Shown here one piece after another: positions 1 to 9,900 of a DNA stretch of 64,000 nt. Every line of letters begins with the position of its first letter. The stretch's first letter is position 1. The notes beneath the pieces are model-generated. The model had not been told where the DNA came from. It saw only the letters and a list, made by a program, of their open reading frames with translations, and made no database searches. This stretch comes from Candidatus Zhuqueibacterota bacterium (GTDB lineage: Bacteria; Zhuqueibacterota; Zhuqueibacteria; Residuimicrobiales; Krinioviventaceae), in assembly GCA_016928775.1 (NCBI GenBank), contig JAFGKD010000133.1:21367-85366 (forward strand). Direction: 5' to 3'. A program made the translations under genes and the position numbers.

Positions 1-3
1 GCT

Positions 4-1134
4 TTGATGAGCAGCACGATTGCCCAGGAAACCATTGAATTGAGTCACTTGTTTGATGATGATATGACCAAATGGTATGAAATATCTTTCCGCTGCTCGG
101 AACTTGTACCCTATTTTTATCAAAAGAATGAACAGGACTCGCTGTCCTATGTTTTGCAATACTGGGAACAGGAAACCGGTGTTATGGAGCCGATTCGGCG
201 CGCCTGGCGGCTCAATCGAATGGCACAGAATTCATTTGACTCGGACGATATGGGTGATGTCGTGGTTGACGATATGATTGACTACTTGAAGCAACTTGAC
301 GTGCAAAAAAGTGATACGTCGCATTGGCAGATTTCTGGTGGCGGAAAAGGCGAGAGGCCGGCTTTTATCAGTACAGCTTTTAACCAATTTACCCAATCTC
401 TGGCGAATGAGCTGCTAAGTTATACTGATTTGTCAGATGATGAGTATCTGTTGTGCCTGTTTTACAGTCATCAATTTGATGAGTTTTGGCGACTCTTGAA
501 CAGTGGCGAGGCGCGTTACACGACTTTATATCGTGTCGTACAAGGTTATAAAAAAGATATAGAAAAAACAGATATGCACTATGGTTTTTTCCTCGGCTAT
601 TGGACGCCGCGCAGAGATTTTGTGCTTTTTGGCGACAAGGTCAATCTTGGTGGTACCTTTGGTTTGCAGTGGCAACGCCTTTATTGCGATGTGAGCATGC
701 TGCTGCAATTTCTGGATTCGCAAAATCCCTATACCGTCAAGCATGAAGGAGAGTTTTTCGAGACCACACATTATTTCCGAATATATCTGGGCGTTGAACC
801 GGCATTTAAACTTTATGATTGGGGACGGACGCGGATTAATTTGCTGGCCGGCGCTGGCGTTGATATTCTGGAGGCGGTCTCTTCTGAAAATAATCCAGAT
901 ATTGACGAGTCGATAAGCGTTGCCGGCCCGCACGCGAATCTGGGTGTGGGATTACAATATTATCTCGTCAAAGGTCAACCTTATTGTCTCTCGTGCCAAT
1001 TGCGCTACGAATACGCGAGTTATGAAACACATGGCGGCACTGATTTTTCCAGGGGTGAGGGCGTTTCCTTTCGACTCGGTGTGATGTGGGATGCCAATGC
1101 GCGCAAACATGAATTTAAAAAGTATTTTGACTGA
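4..1134 (+). CDS. hypothetical protein with C-terminal outer-membrane beta-barrel-like region; probably truncated at the window edge
   Basis: Open from the window edge; C-terminal half has alternating aromatic/glycine beta-strand pattern (HYGFFLGYWTPRRDFVLFGDKVNLGGTFGLQW...LRYEYASY). Confidence 0.6.
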   Translation: MMSSTIAQETIELSHLFDDDMTKWYEISFRCSELVPYFYQKNEQDSLSYVLQYWEQETGVMEPIRRAWRLNRMAQNSFDSDDMGDVVVDDMIDYLKQLDVQKSDTSHWQISGGGKGERPAFISTAFNQFTQSLANELLSYTDLSDDEYLLCLFYSHQFDEFWRLLNSGEARYTTLYRVVQGYKKDIEKTDMHYGFFLGYWTPRRDFVLFGDKVNLGGTFGLQWQRLYCDVSMLLQFLDSQNPYTVKHEGEFFETTHYFRIYLGVEPAFKLYDWGRTRINLLAGAGVDILEAVSSENNPDIDESISVAGPHANLGVGLQYYLVKGQPYCLSCQLRYEYASYETHGGTDFSRGEGVSFRLGVMWDANARKHEFKKYFD

Positions 1135-1155
1135 ACAAAACCGAAGGATAAAGAA

Positions 1156-1959
1156 ATGCTGATTATTGATGCGCATGTTCATATTTATCCAAACTTTGAT
1201 CTCGACCGCGCCATCAGAAAGAGTGTGAAAAATTTTATCCATTGTCAGCACAACGGCGGTAAGCGCGAGGATGCGATCAAAATCTGGATGCTGACCGAAC
1301 GTTCTGACTGCTTTTTCTTCCAACGTGCCCCAGACCTTGAATTACCTGATTTCTCTTTTGAACAAGCCGATGAGGAAGACGCTTTGGTTGTTTTGGATAA
1401 TGCGACAAACGAGCCTCTCCTGTATATCGTCGCTGGCCGGCAAATCATTTCTTCGGATAATCTTGAGGTCTGTGCGCTCGCGACCACTTTTTATCAACAG
1501 GACAAAACCTTGAATACGCTCGAAACAATTCGCGCTGTGAGAAGCGCTGGCGGATTGGCGGCGATAAACTGGGCGCCCGGGAAATGGTTTGGCGCGCGCG
1601 GTAAAATTGTTCAAAAAATGTTCGATGCTTTTGATCCCGCCGAGTTGTTTATCAGCGATACGACCATGCGTCCGACGTGCTGGCGCACACCGATAAAAAT
1701 GGCTGCCGCACAGCGCCGGGGCTTTCGCCTCGTGACCGGATCTGATCCATTACCTTTTGCCGGCGAAGAGGATCTGATCGCATCATACACCTTTGTCACG
1801 GAAGGCGATTTTCACCAGCATAAACCGGTCTCTTCTCTGCGATCCATTTTGTGTGCACCGCAGCGTACGTTTGCCATCTGCGGGCGGCGCAGTGGACCAC
1901 TGGCTTTTGCCAAACGACAATTTAAAATAATGACCGAGAAAAAACGCTCCTCCTGTTGA
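1156..1959 (+). CDS. metal-dependent hydrolase-like (amidohydrolase/PHP-like) protein
   Basis: Starts MLIIDAHVHIYPNF (DxHxH-type N-terminus of amidohydrolase-like folds); 267 aa, 22 nt after previous gene. Confidence 0.5.
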   Translation: MLIIDAHVHIYPNFDLDRAIRKSVKNFIHCQHNGGKREDAIKIWMLTERSDCFFFQRAPDLELPDFSFEQADEEDALVVLDNATNEPLLYIVAGRQIISSDNLEVCALATTFYQQDKTLNTLETIRAVRSAGGLAAINWAPGKWFGARGKIVQKMFDAFDPAELFISDTTMRPTCWRTPIKMAAAQRRGFRLVTGSDPLPFAGEEDLIASYTFVTEGDFHQHKPVSSLRSILCAPQRTFAICGRRSGPLAFAKRQFKIMTEKKRSSC

Positions 1960-1960
1960 T

Positions 1961-3607
1961 ATGGTGCAGACAAAAAAAATAATGCTCTTTTTTCTCGTCT
2001 CTTTAGTGCTGCGGGCGGATGAATCGCTGGAAAAACTGGCGCCGTTGCTCGATGATATCTCCGGTGAATTTATCCAAAATCATACCGAGGTGCTGGGGAG
2101 CGATTTTATGGAGGGTCGCGCAACCGGTTCGCGGGGAGAACGCCTCGCCGCAGATTATATTCGATCAAAGTTGAAAGAATATAATGTCGAACCGGCAGTC
2201 GGACGACGGTCCTATTTTCAGAATATTCCTCTGCATGGCAGCACGCCGCTATCCTCATCTCGCTTCACCCTGCACTGTCAGGGGAAAACAGTTAACTTTG
2301 AATTGGCAAAAGACTATGTGCTTTACAACACGGGTGCGCAAACTTTTTTGCCAAAGCCGCTGCCGTTAGTCTTTGTGGGACACGGGATTGTCGCGCCGGA
2401 ATTTGATTATAATGACTATCAGAACGTCGATGTCACAGATAAAATAGTCGTTTATTTATCCGGCGAACCGGTTTCAGATGATCCCGCTTATTTTGACGGT
2501 CCGCATCCCACTATCTATAGCTATGCCGAATCCAAAGAGCGGCTCGCGATTTCACGCGGCGCGCGCGGCTGCCTCCTCATTCCCCATCCCGATGAGATGC
2601 TCACCAGTTGGGATGAAGTGAGGCGGGAATTCTTATTTGAAGATGTACGATTGGCCTATTCGGTTACGGATATTTTTAGCGCCATGATCAATCCTGATAC
2701 AGCCGCACTTCTTTTTGATGGTGCAGAGCATTCGCTCGAAAGCGTTTTTCAGTGGCGGCGGGAACATATCATGCTCAGCTTTGAGCTGCCAATCCGTATC
2801 TCATTTCGCGGCCAATTTGAGGAGCGCGATTTTTTTTCCCGCAACATTTTAGCCGAAGTGCGCGGGACGGATTCGTCTCTCCGGGATTCCTATCTCATTC
2901 TCTCCGCCCACTATGATCATCTCGGCATTGGTGCACCGGTTTGCAATGATTCGATCTATAATGGTGTTGTGGATAACGCTATTGGCACGGCCGCTTTGCT
3001 CGAAATTGCCCGCGCCTTGCAAAAATCACCACCAAAACGCAGCGTCCTCTTTATGTTTTTAACCGGCGAAGAAAAAGGATTGTTGGGGTCCACTTACTAT
3101 ATCGATAATCCGGTTATCCCACATTTTAAAACAATTGCCAATATTAATATTGATGGTCTCGCAATTTTTGATACATTTAGAGATATCATCGGCTTTGGTA
3201 CCGACATGTCAACTTTGGGTGATGTGCTGCACAGCACTGCAACACTTTTTGGTGTATCACTGTCCAGGTTGCCGCGCGACTTTTCGCGCACTGAATCATT
3301 TGCCCGCTCGGATCAGATTGTCTTTGCCAAGGCGGGTATTCCGGCGGCTCTGGTGATGGAAGGCGTTCTGTTCGATCATCTCTCAGCGAGCGAAGGCATT
3401 CAAAAACACATCAAGTGGATGCAGAACATCTATCATTCGCCGTTTGACGATTTAACGCAACCGATTCATTGGAGCGCCGCCGAGCAGCATTGTCAACTGT
3501 TATTGGCGTTTGCCTGGAAACTCGCCAATGCCGCAACAGCACCGACCTGGCTCCCGGGCACGCCATATGTGACAACGCGATTGCAATCCATTGCCGAAAA
3601 AAAATAA
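1961..3607 (+). CDS. M28-family zinc aminopeptidase with signal peptide and PA-like insert
   Basis: SAHYDHLGIG...VVDNAIGTAALLEIARAL...FLTGEEKGLLGS motifs typical of peptidase family M28. Confidence 0.88.
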   Translation: MVQTKKIMLFFLVSLVLRADESLEKLAPLLDDISGEFIQNHTEVLGSDFMEGRATGSRGERLAADYIRSKLKEYNVEPAVGRRSYFQNIPLHGSTPLSSSRFTLHCQGKTVNFELAKDYVLYNTGAQTFLPKPLPLVFVGHGIVAPEFDYNDYQNVDVTDKIVVYLSGEPVSDDPAYFDGPHPTIYSYAESKERLAISRGARGCLLIPHPDEMLTSWDEVRREFLFEDVRLAYSVTDIFSAMINPDTAALLFDGAEHSLESVFQWRREHIMLSFELPIRISFRGQFEERDFFSRNILAEVRGTDSSLRDSYLILSAHYDHLGIGAPVCNDSIYNGVVDNAIGTAALLEIARALQKSPPKRSVLFMFLTGEEKGLLGSTYYIDNPVIPHFKTIANINIDGLAIFDTFRDIIGFGTDMSTLGDVLHSTATLFGVSLSRLPRDFSRTESFARSDQIVFAKAGIPAALVMEGVLFDHLSASEGIQKHIKWMQNIYHSPFDDLTQPIHWSAAEQHCQLLLAFAWKLANAATAPTWLPGTPYVTTRLQSIAEKK

Positions 3608-3630
3608 AACGCGGACGTTGTGAGGTTCTG

Positions 3631-4452
3631 TTGAAAAAAATATTCTTTTTATTCCTGTCTGTGCTGATCAGCTGTTCGCTCGGCACGCGTCACCGGGCAA
3701 CGACGCTGAAACTCCAAGGTTCAGATACCATGCTGCCGCTCGCGCGCTTTTGGGCTGAAGTGTATATGATTGAAAATCCCGGTATCTCGGTGTATGTTGA
3801 AGGCGGTGGAACGGCGACCGGCATGACGGCTTTGGCCCGCGGCGATATCGATATTTGTATGGCTTCTCGCCCTATCGTGCCGGAAGAGGCGCAGCAGCTG
3901 GTTGAAAAATTTGCCACGGTCGGCGTCTCGGTGTTGGTTGCCAAAGATGCCCTGAGCATTTATGTCAATCCGGACAATCCGGTCAAAAATCTCACCATCG
4001 AGCAGATCAGAGATATCTACAGCGGCAAAATAAAAAACTGGAGGCACGTCGGCGGCGATGATGCAGCGATTCTGCTGCTCAACCGCATGCCAACGTCCGG
4101 GACGTTTGCCTATTTTCAGGAACATGTGCTGGAAGGTGCGCCTTATAGTCCAGCCAACACCGCACTACCGACAACCAAAGCGATCATCGAAACCGTTGCC
4201 AAAGAAAAGTATGCGATCGGCTATGGCGGCATTGCTTATGAAACCGATATCTATCATTGTGATATCAATGGGGTGGCACCAACCAAAGAGAATGTAATAA
4301 ATGATTCCTATCCATTGACGCGATATCTCTATCTTTATACCACAGATACGCCGCAGGGCAAAACCAAAGATTTTATTAACTGGATTCTGAGTGAACACGG
4401 ACAGGATATCGTCAAATGGGTGGGCTATTTTCCGATTTGGCAGGCTGATTGA
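3631..4452 (+). CDS. PstS-like phosphate ABC transporter substrate-binding protein
   Basis: LQGSDTMLPLARFWAEVYM...VEGGGTATGMTALARGDIDICMASRPI...IYSGKIKNWRHVGG...NRMPTSGT. TTG start at 3631 gives a signal peptide (LKKIFFLFLSVLISCS) and avoids the overlap with the M28 gene that the 3469 start implies. Confidence 0.85.
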   Translation: MKKIFFLFLSVLISCSLGTRHRATTLKLQGSDTMLPLARFWAEVYMIENPGISVYVEGGGTATGMTALARGDIDICMASRPIVPEEAQQLVEKFATVGVSVLVAKDALSIYVNPDNPVKNLTIEQIRDIYSGKIKNWRHVGGDDAAILLLNRMPTSGTFAYFQEHVLEGAPYSPANTALPTTKAIIETVAKEKYAIGYGGIAYETDIYHCDINGVAPTKENVINDSYPLTRYLYLYTTDTPQGKTKDFINWILSEHGQDIVKWVGYFPIWQAD

Positions 4453-4535
4453 AAAAACCACTTTCTTTTAAAAGCTGAATTTCTTAAATATAGATTGATT
4501 CTGAATTATAAATTAATGAAATGGGAGGACGGAGC

Positions 4536-5675
4536 ATGCGTTTTGTCACTACACTAATCATTGCTCTGCTGCTCAGCGGAGCACTATCTTCATTTCTCAA
4601 GAGTGAAGTCTTGATCAAAATTACCAATCCGACCGATGGGGCCTATTTTGAGCCCTGTGTTGATCTGAATGTGCGGGTGGACGTCAGCGTAACGGCCGAC
4701 GAGGAGGTAAGTTATGTTTATCTTCATTATAACGGTCGAACATTGGCACGATTGCGCAGCCAACCCTGGGAGTATACGTGGGAAGCCATGAAAAGGGGCG
4801 TTTATGAGCTCAGCGCTCGCGCTGTAACAGCAGATCGCACGGAATTCTGGTCAGATCCGGTACATATCAAAGTGGGTCCGGTGTCAAACGGCGAAAAGTT
4901 GTTCAACGGGAGTTTCGACTGCGGCTCAATGACGTCGTGGACGGGACAAGAGAATGAGGGCGCTCAAGCGGAATTTAACGTCTACGATGACGGCTATTTT
5001 GATGATCCCTATTATTTGGCGGTTGAAATCGAAAATGGTGGAACAGCGGAGTGGCATATTCAAATTAACCAAACCTGCCCGACGGATTCGGGACATGTCT
5101 ACACCATCACCTTTTTGGCCCATTCTGACGAGCCCAAAACCATTGCCGTCGGTATGCAGGAAAATCAGGATCCCTGGGCGAGCCAGGTGTGGCAAACCGT
5201 GGATATTGATGATGCTGATGAGTATAGCCTCGAATTCACCGCATCGAGAACGGATCCGACCAATGTTTTACGATTCAATCCGGGTGGCAACACTATTACA
5301 TTCTATCTTGATGATGTCCGTGTTGTCGATTTATCCGCCAGCTCGGTCAAGTCAAAACAATTCGAGTTTGGCCCCGGAGTTGTGGCGGAATATGAATTGT
5401 TTCAGGCGTATCCCAATCCTTTTAACATAAACACAACAATTCAATACAGTTTGTCCAAAGAGGCGGTGGTGTCGCTTGCCGTCTATAACATGAACGGACG
5501 TAAAGTCGCAACACTTGCGGACGGTGCACAAGATGCCGGACTGCACACCGTCCGGTGGAATGGGCTGAATGATAACGGCTCTGAAGTACCGAGCGGCCTG
5601 TACGTCTATAAGCTGGATGTTCAGGATGGCTCGAAAAAGATTGAGCTGTCGCGTAAAATGCTCTTGTTAAAATAA
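4536..5675 (+). CDS. secreted Ig-like/carbohydrate-binding-like protein with C-terminal sorting domain
   Basis: Signal peptide MRFVTTLIIALLLSGALSS; Ig-like N-terminus; CTD FQAYPNPFNINTTIQYSL...GLYVYKLDVQDG...KMLLLK. Confidence 0.75.
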   Translation: MRFVTTLIIALLLSGALSSFLKSEVLIKITNPTDGAYFEPCVDLNVRVDVSVTADEEVSYVYLHYNGRTLARLRSQPWEYTWEAMKRGVYELSARAVTADRTEFWSDPVHIKVGPVSNGEKLFNGSFDCGSMTSWTGQENEGAQAEFNVYDDGYFDDPYYLAVEIENGGTAEWHIQINQTCPTDSGHVYTITFLAHSDEPKTIAVGMQENQDPWASQVWQTVDIDDADEYSLEFTASRTDPTNVLRFNPGGNTITFYLDDVRVVDLSASSVKSKQFEFGPGVVAEYELFQAYPNPFNINTTIQYSLSKEAVVSLAVYNMNGRKVATLADGAQDAGLHTVRWNGLNDNGSEVPSGLYVYKLDVQDGSKKIELSRKMLLLK

Positions 5676-5706
5676 GGCCATCGGAGATAGTGAAGAAAGG
5701 TTCTGC

Positions 5707-6834
5707 ATGAAGTTATCCAACGCTCTGTTTGTTTTTGCGATTTTTATGAATTATATTATCGGTCTCGCGCAGGCCAACGGTGTCGCCATCCTCGCCCAGG
5801 ATGACACGGTGAAAGCAAAAGAATGCATAACGCCGCCTCTCATTGACGGCGTGGCGGACGACGCCTGCTGGGCGGAGGCCACCTGGCAGGCCATCGACCA
5901 GGTGTGGATTCCGTGGGGCGCCAGGATGGACGCGGCCGATTTCACCGGCCGTTACAAAGCGACCTGGTCCTCCGAAACCGACAGGATCTATTTTTTGGTT
6001 GAAGTGATTGATGATGTTTTGGTGGACGGTTATAAATATCCGCAGGACGGCTATTATAACTGGGATGTGGTGGAAATCTTTTTTGACGAAGATGCGTCCG
6101 GTGGCGATCACATGCTCAATCAAAATGCTTTTGCCTATCACATCACCGCCGGCAACGACGAGGTGGAATTTGAAGCCATGGACCTGGCCGCCAACTGGGC
6201 GGTGAAAAACTATTCGGATCATCTCGATGTCCGGATAGAGTCTGTTGCGGGTACATCTATTTGGGAAATCAGTTTGATTGTTTATAACGAGAGCTATGAT
6301 CCCGATAAAACCAACAACCCTGATGAGGAATTGGCAGTGGGCAAGGTGTGCGGTTTGTCCATTGCCTATTGCGACAACGATAACCCGAATGAAAATCCCA
6401 AAACGCGCGACAATTTTATCGGTTCCGTCGAGGTGCCGCAGGCCAATTTCAATGATCACTGGATGAATGCCGACTGGTTTGGGAAAATAAAACTGGTGGC
6501 AACGGATTACGAGTCCACTGTACAGGATCAGATCGAAAAGCCGGCGGATTTTGCTGTGCTGCAAAATTATCCCAATCCGTTTAATCCCAGCACGACGATT
6601 CTTTTTACTCTTCCGGCCGACGCCCGCGTTCAGTTACACATATACAGCGCACGTGGACAAAACGTGCGTACCCTGGTGGATGGCTCTTATGTCGCCGGAC
6701 CACACCATGTGCAGTGGGATGGTCTGGATGAAACAGGGGAGAGGCTTTTTTCCGGCGTTTATATTTATCGGCTTGAAGCGGTGACCGCGCAGGGAGGGTT
6801 TAGGCAAACGCAAAAGATGATTTTGGTGCGATGA
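5707..6834 (+). CDS. secreted CBM9/DOMON-like sugar-binding domain protein with C-terminal sorting domain
   Basis: PPLIDGVADDACWAEATWQAIDQVW...YKATWSSETDRIYFLVEVIDD...WDVVEIFFDEDASGG; CTD LQNYPNPFNPSTTILFTL...MILVR. Confidence 0.8.
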   Translation: MKLSNALFVFAIFMNYIIGLAQANGVAILAQDDTVKAKECITPPLIDGVADDACWAEATWQAIDQVWIPWGARMDAADFTGRYKATWSSETDRIYFLVEVIDDVLVDGYKYPQDGYYNWDVVEIFFDEDASGGDHMLNQNAFAYHITAGNDEVEFEAMDLAANWAVKNYSDHLDVRIESVAGTSIWEISLIVYNESYDPDKTNNPDEELAVGKVCGLSIAYCDNDNPNENPKTRDNFIGSVEVPQANFNDHWMNADWFGKIKLVATDYESTVQDQIEKPADFAVLQNYPNPFNPSTTILFTLPADARVQLHIYSARGQNVRTLVDGSYVAGPHHVQWDGLDETGERLFSGVYIYRLEAVTAQGGFRQTQKMILVR

Positions 6835-6924
6835 CAAAATACCAAGCAGATATATGATGGGATTAGCGAGGTGATTACCTTTTTCGTAGATTGTTTGAGC
6901 ACAAGCAGACAAGCTAAAGTTTTG

Positions 6925-6961
6925 AAAAAAGGGTGGCTTTTATGCTGAGCCACCCTTTTTT
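6925..6961. terminator. bidirectional rho-independent terminator
   Basis: Perfect 8-bp stem GGGTGGCT (6931-6938) / AGCCACCC (6948-6955), preceded by A6 and followed by T6, between convergent genes ending at 6834 (+) and 6977 (-). Confidence 0.88.
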
Positions 6962-6976
6962 ATCATGATGCAGATT

Positions 6977-9900
6977 TTATTGCAGCAAGAGCATTTTTTT
7001 CACTTGGATAAAATCTCCCGCCTGAATTCGATAAAGGTACATTCCAGTCGCGACATCTTTGCCATCCCAATGAACCGTATAATAACCTGCTTGTTGGTTT
7101 TTATCTACTAATCGAACCACTTCTTGCCCAAGTATATTATGGATACTGAGTGTTACTCGGCTATTTTCTGGCAACTGATATTTAATGTCTGTTGTTGGAT
7201 TGAAGGGATTGGGATAATTTTGAAAAAGAACGTAGCGATCCGGCAGTTTCTGGCCATCGTCTTGTTCCTTCAAGTCAGTAATATGCCCGGTCACTTTGAG
7301 CGCGGTGATGGTAAAATATTGTTCACCCGTGCCGCTTACATCAAACGATGTTTCAGCTCTCATATCAGGAATAATAATGGCACCTGTTCCGTCAGTACCT
7401 TCACGGAGCTCCCAAATGTCATCTCCAATCTCCTTGAGTTCATTTGCATCCCAACTCACTGTAGCGGTGCGGCCGGGTGGTGTATTGCCATTGGGATCAA
7501 CTTCCAATACCCATATTTCAGCTTGGACTGGATCCTGAACCAAACGGACATCGCTATAATGGGCGTTCGTGAAATCTCCTACACGAAACAGCCGAAGTTG
7601 CGCTGTATATTCTGGAGGTGATGGTGGTGCAGAAATTGTATTTTCCGCATCATTGCTTGCACCCAGGACAACATTGCTCACCCGAACCCTGGAGCCCACT
7701 TCCTCGCCGGTGGCCAGAATTGTTGCATCCCACGTGGCTGCTGTTTCCGTTGGCGCTAAAGCTTTGGCAAATGAAGTCGTCATTCGTACGGTACACGGTT
7801 CTTTGCATTCAATCCAGACGGCTTCGTTCGGCTTCACCCTGTCCGTTAAATAATAACCGGTTTGTTGATCAAAGCCAAAGATCGCGCCAATCGCGGTTTT
7901 AGGATTTGCTTTTGGCATTGTCGTTTGATTGTAAAGCCCGCCAAGTATGTGCCATCCTTTTGTGAGGTCAACTGAATATTCAGTGACAGGTGCTCCTTTG
8001 ATTGAGCCGGATGATGAATCGGCCATATTGAGCCAAAAGCCGCCTGTATAATTCGCCCTCAACGTATCGGTCACAGATTGGTAGCCAGTTTGCGGATCAA
8101 AATAAAAAACAGCTTGATAGTTTGGGAACAGATTCGGCAGCCATGGTTCCTCCGGCCAAACAGGCATGGAGGTCAAGCTCCATCCCGCAGGTTTGTTCAC
8201 GAGCGTTGGAATGTCGACGGGCTTTGTATGCAAGACCGAGATTTGCCCCAACCGTGAAAGCGACAGATTCCCCTCAGCAAAGGTCGCTTTTATATTAAAA
8301 GTTGCACTTGTACTATCAGGCACCGATCCGACAATACCACCGTAGATACCATCGTTTTTCTCTCCGTCAGCAATGCTACCGTCATCGCTGAGGATAAATT
8401 TTTGTCCACCGCGCTCCGCAATTACAGTAGCACCAAGAATAGGAACAGGTTGATCAACATTGTAGGAATCCAAAAGTCGTGCCTGTAAAGCATAGATTCG
8501 ATCAGTTCGGTCAATGGCTTTACTAGACAGCTCCATGTCGATATCATTGGTTGTCACGCAAAAGCCATCTATTTTTGTGCCCTCGATATTATGTCCAGTG
8601 ACAGTAATCCTCATCACCCATAACCCTGGTAACGGCTGATTAATACGAAGATTTTCACCGTTTGGCAACAGCACAAAACTTCCCCCTGGGTATTCGGTGA
8701 TGTTATTCCTGTTAATGACGACACCATCTGGATCTTCCAGCTCCACCATACCACTGGCATTCCCTTGTTCAACCGGGAGCCAATGACCCATAAAATCAAC
8801 ATCTGTGGTTCTCCGATCGATGTGAACGAGTTCACCAATTGTCCTGGAAGTATCCGTCGCAGTGATCGTATTGTCGGTGAGCAGTGGGTTCACCAGGCCG
8901 CTGTAGCTTAGAATAAGGTCTCTGTCCATAATAAGCGTATACATATGAACATACGTCGCCAACAGCTCGTACGCAGTCGGCGCTTGAAGAAAGACACCAT
9001 TTCCAGCGAGTGCCAGGTTTCGTAGAAGTGCTTCCCCCAAAGGATCCGGACCAAGAAAGATCGTATACAGCGCTGTTTCGTCGGGCACAGGCAGGCCGGA
9101 AAGTACATCCATGGCCCAAGGAGGCGTATTTTCCTCACCATCACCCAAAATCAGCATAAACTGAGGTTCAATGCCTGATGGCGTGACAGCATCCAGAATA
9201 TCCTGGCCCGCCTCGAGACCAGTACCATACGAGGTAGCGCCTCTTGGTGTCAGCGCATTGATTGCGGCAATCAACGATGCACGATTCGCCGGTGTCATCT
9301 GAACTAATGGGTGATCCAACGCTGGATCGTGTTCATGGTCGAAATTTGTTAGTCCAACACGATCCTGGCCATCACAGAATCCGGAAAAAATAATAGCTGC
9401 ATCTTTTGTATAGACAATGCGCGGTGTTGGATCGACGCCCGGCTCAGTATCCCAACCCATGCTGCCGGAACGATCCATGACCAATGCCACATCGATCCCG
9501 CCCTCTCCGGCTAACAAAACATGCGGCCAAATGCCATGCAGTTGAAAGGCGTCGCGGATGTCAATAAAATTAGGCGTTCCGTTCCCTAAATTATTGTCGT
9601 CATCATCTGCAAGAATAATATCCAGCATGAATTCAATCCATGCCACGATTGCAATCGCATCACTCGCGCCACCATACAATGCAACATGAAAGAGTTCATT
9701 GGCCAGGATGCTGCCATTCTCTGTTCCATAGGTTGCGATAAAATTATCCCGCATATCCCATAGCGCGCCGGAGAGAATTTGACCCTGGTTATGGGGAGTG
9801 CCCAATGCTGCCCAGTCATCGGGATATTCATATGTATTGTCGGCATTACGACGGACGTACCCCGCACCGCCGATACCCAACGAGTGACGCGGATCGCGAA

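Noticed and set aside
5713-6564. 283-aa minus-strand ORF antisense to 5707-6834
   Set aside because: Shadow of a well-supported CBM9/sorting-domain CDS; Ile/Val/His-rich composition with no recognisable family.
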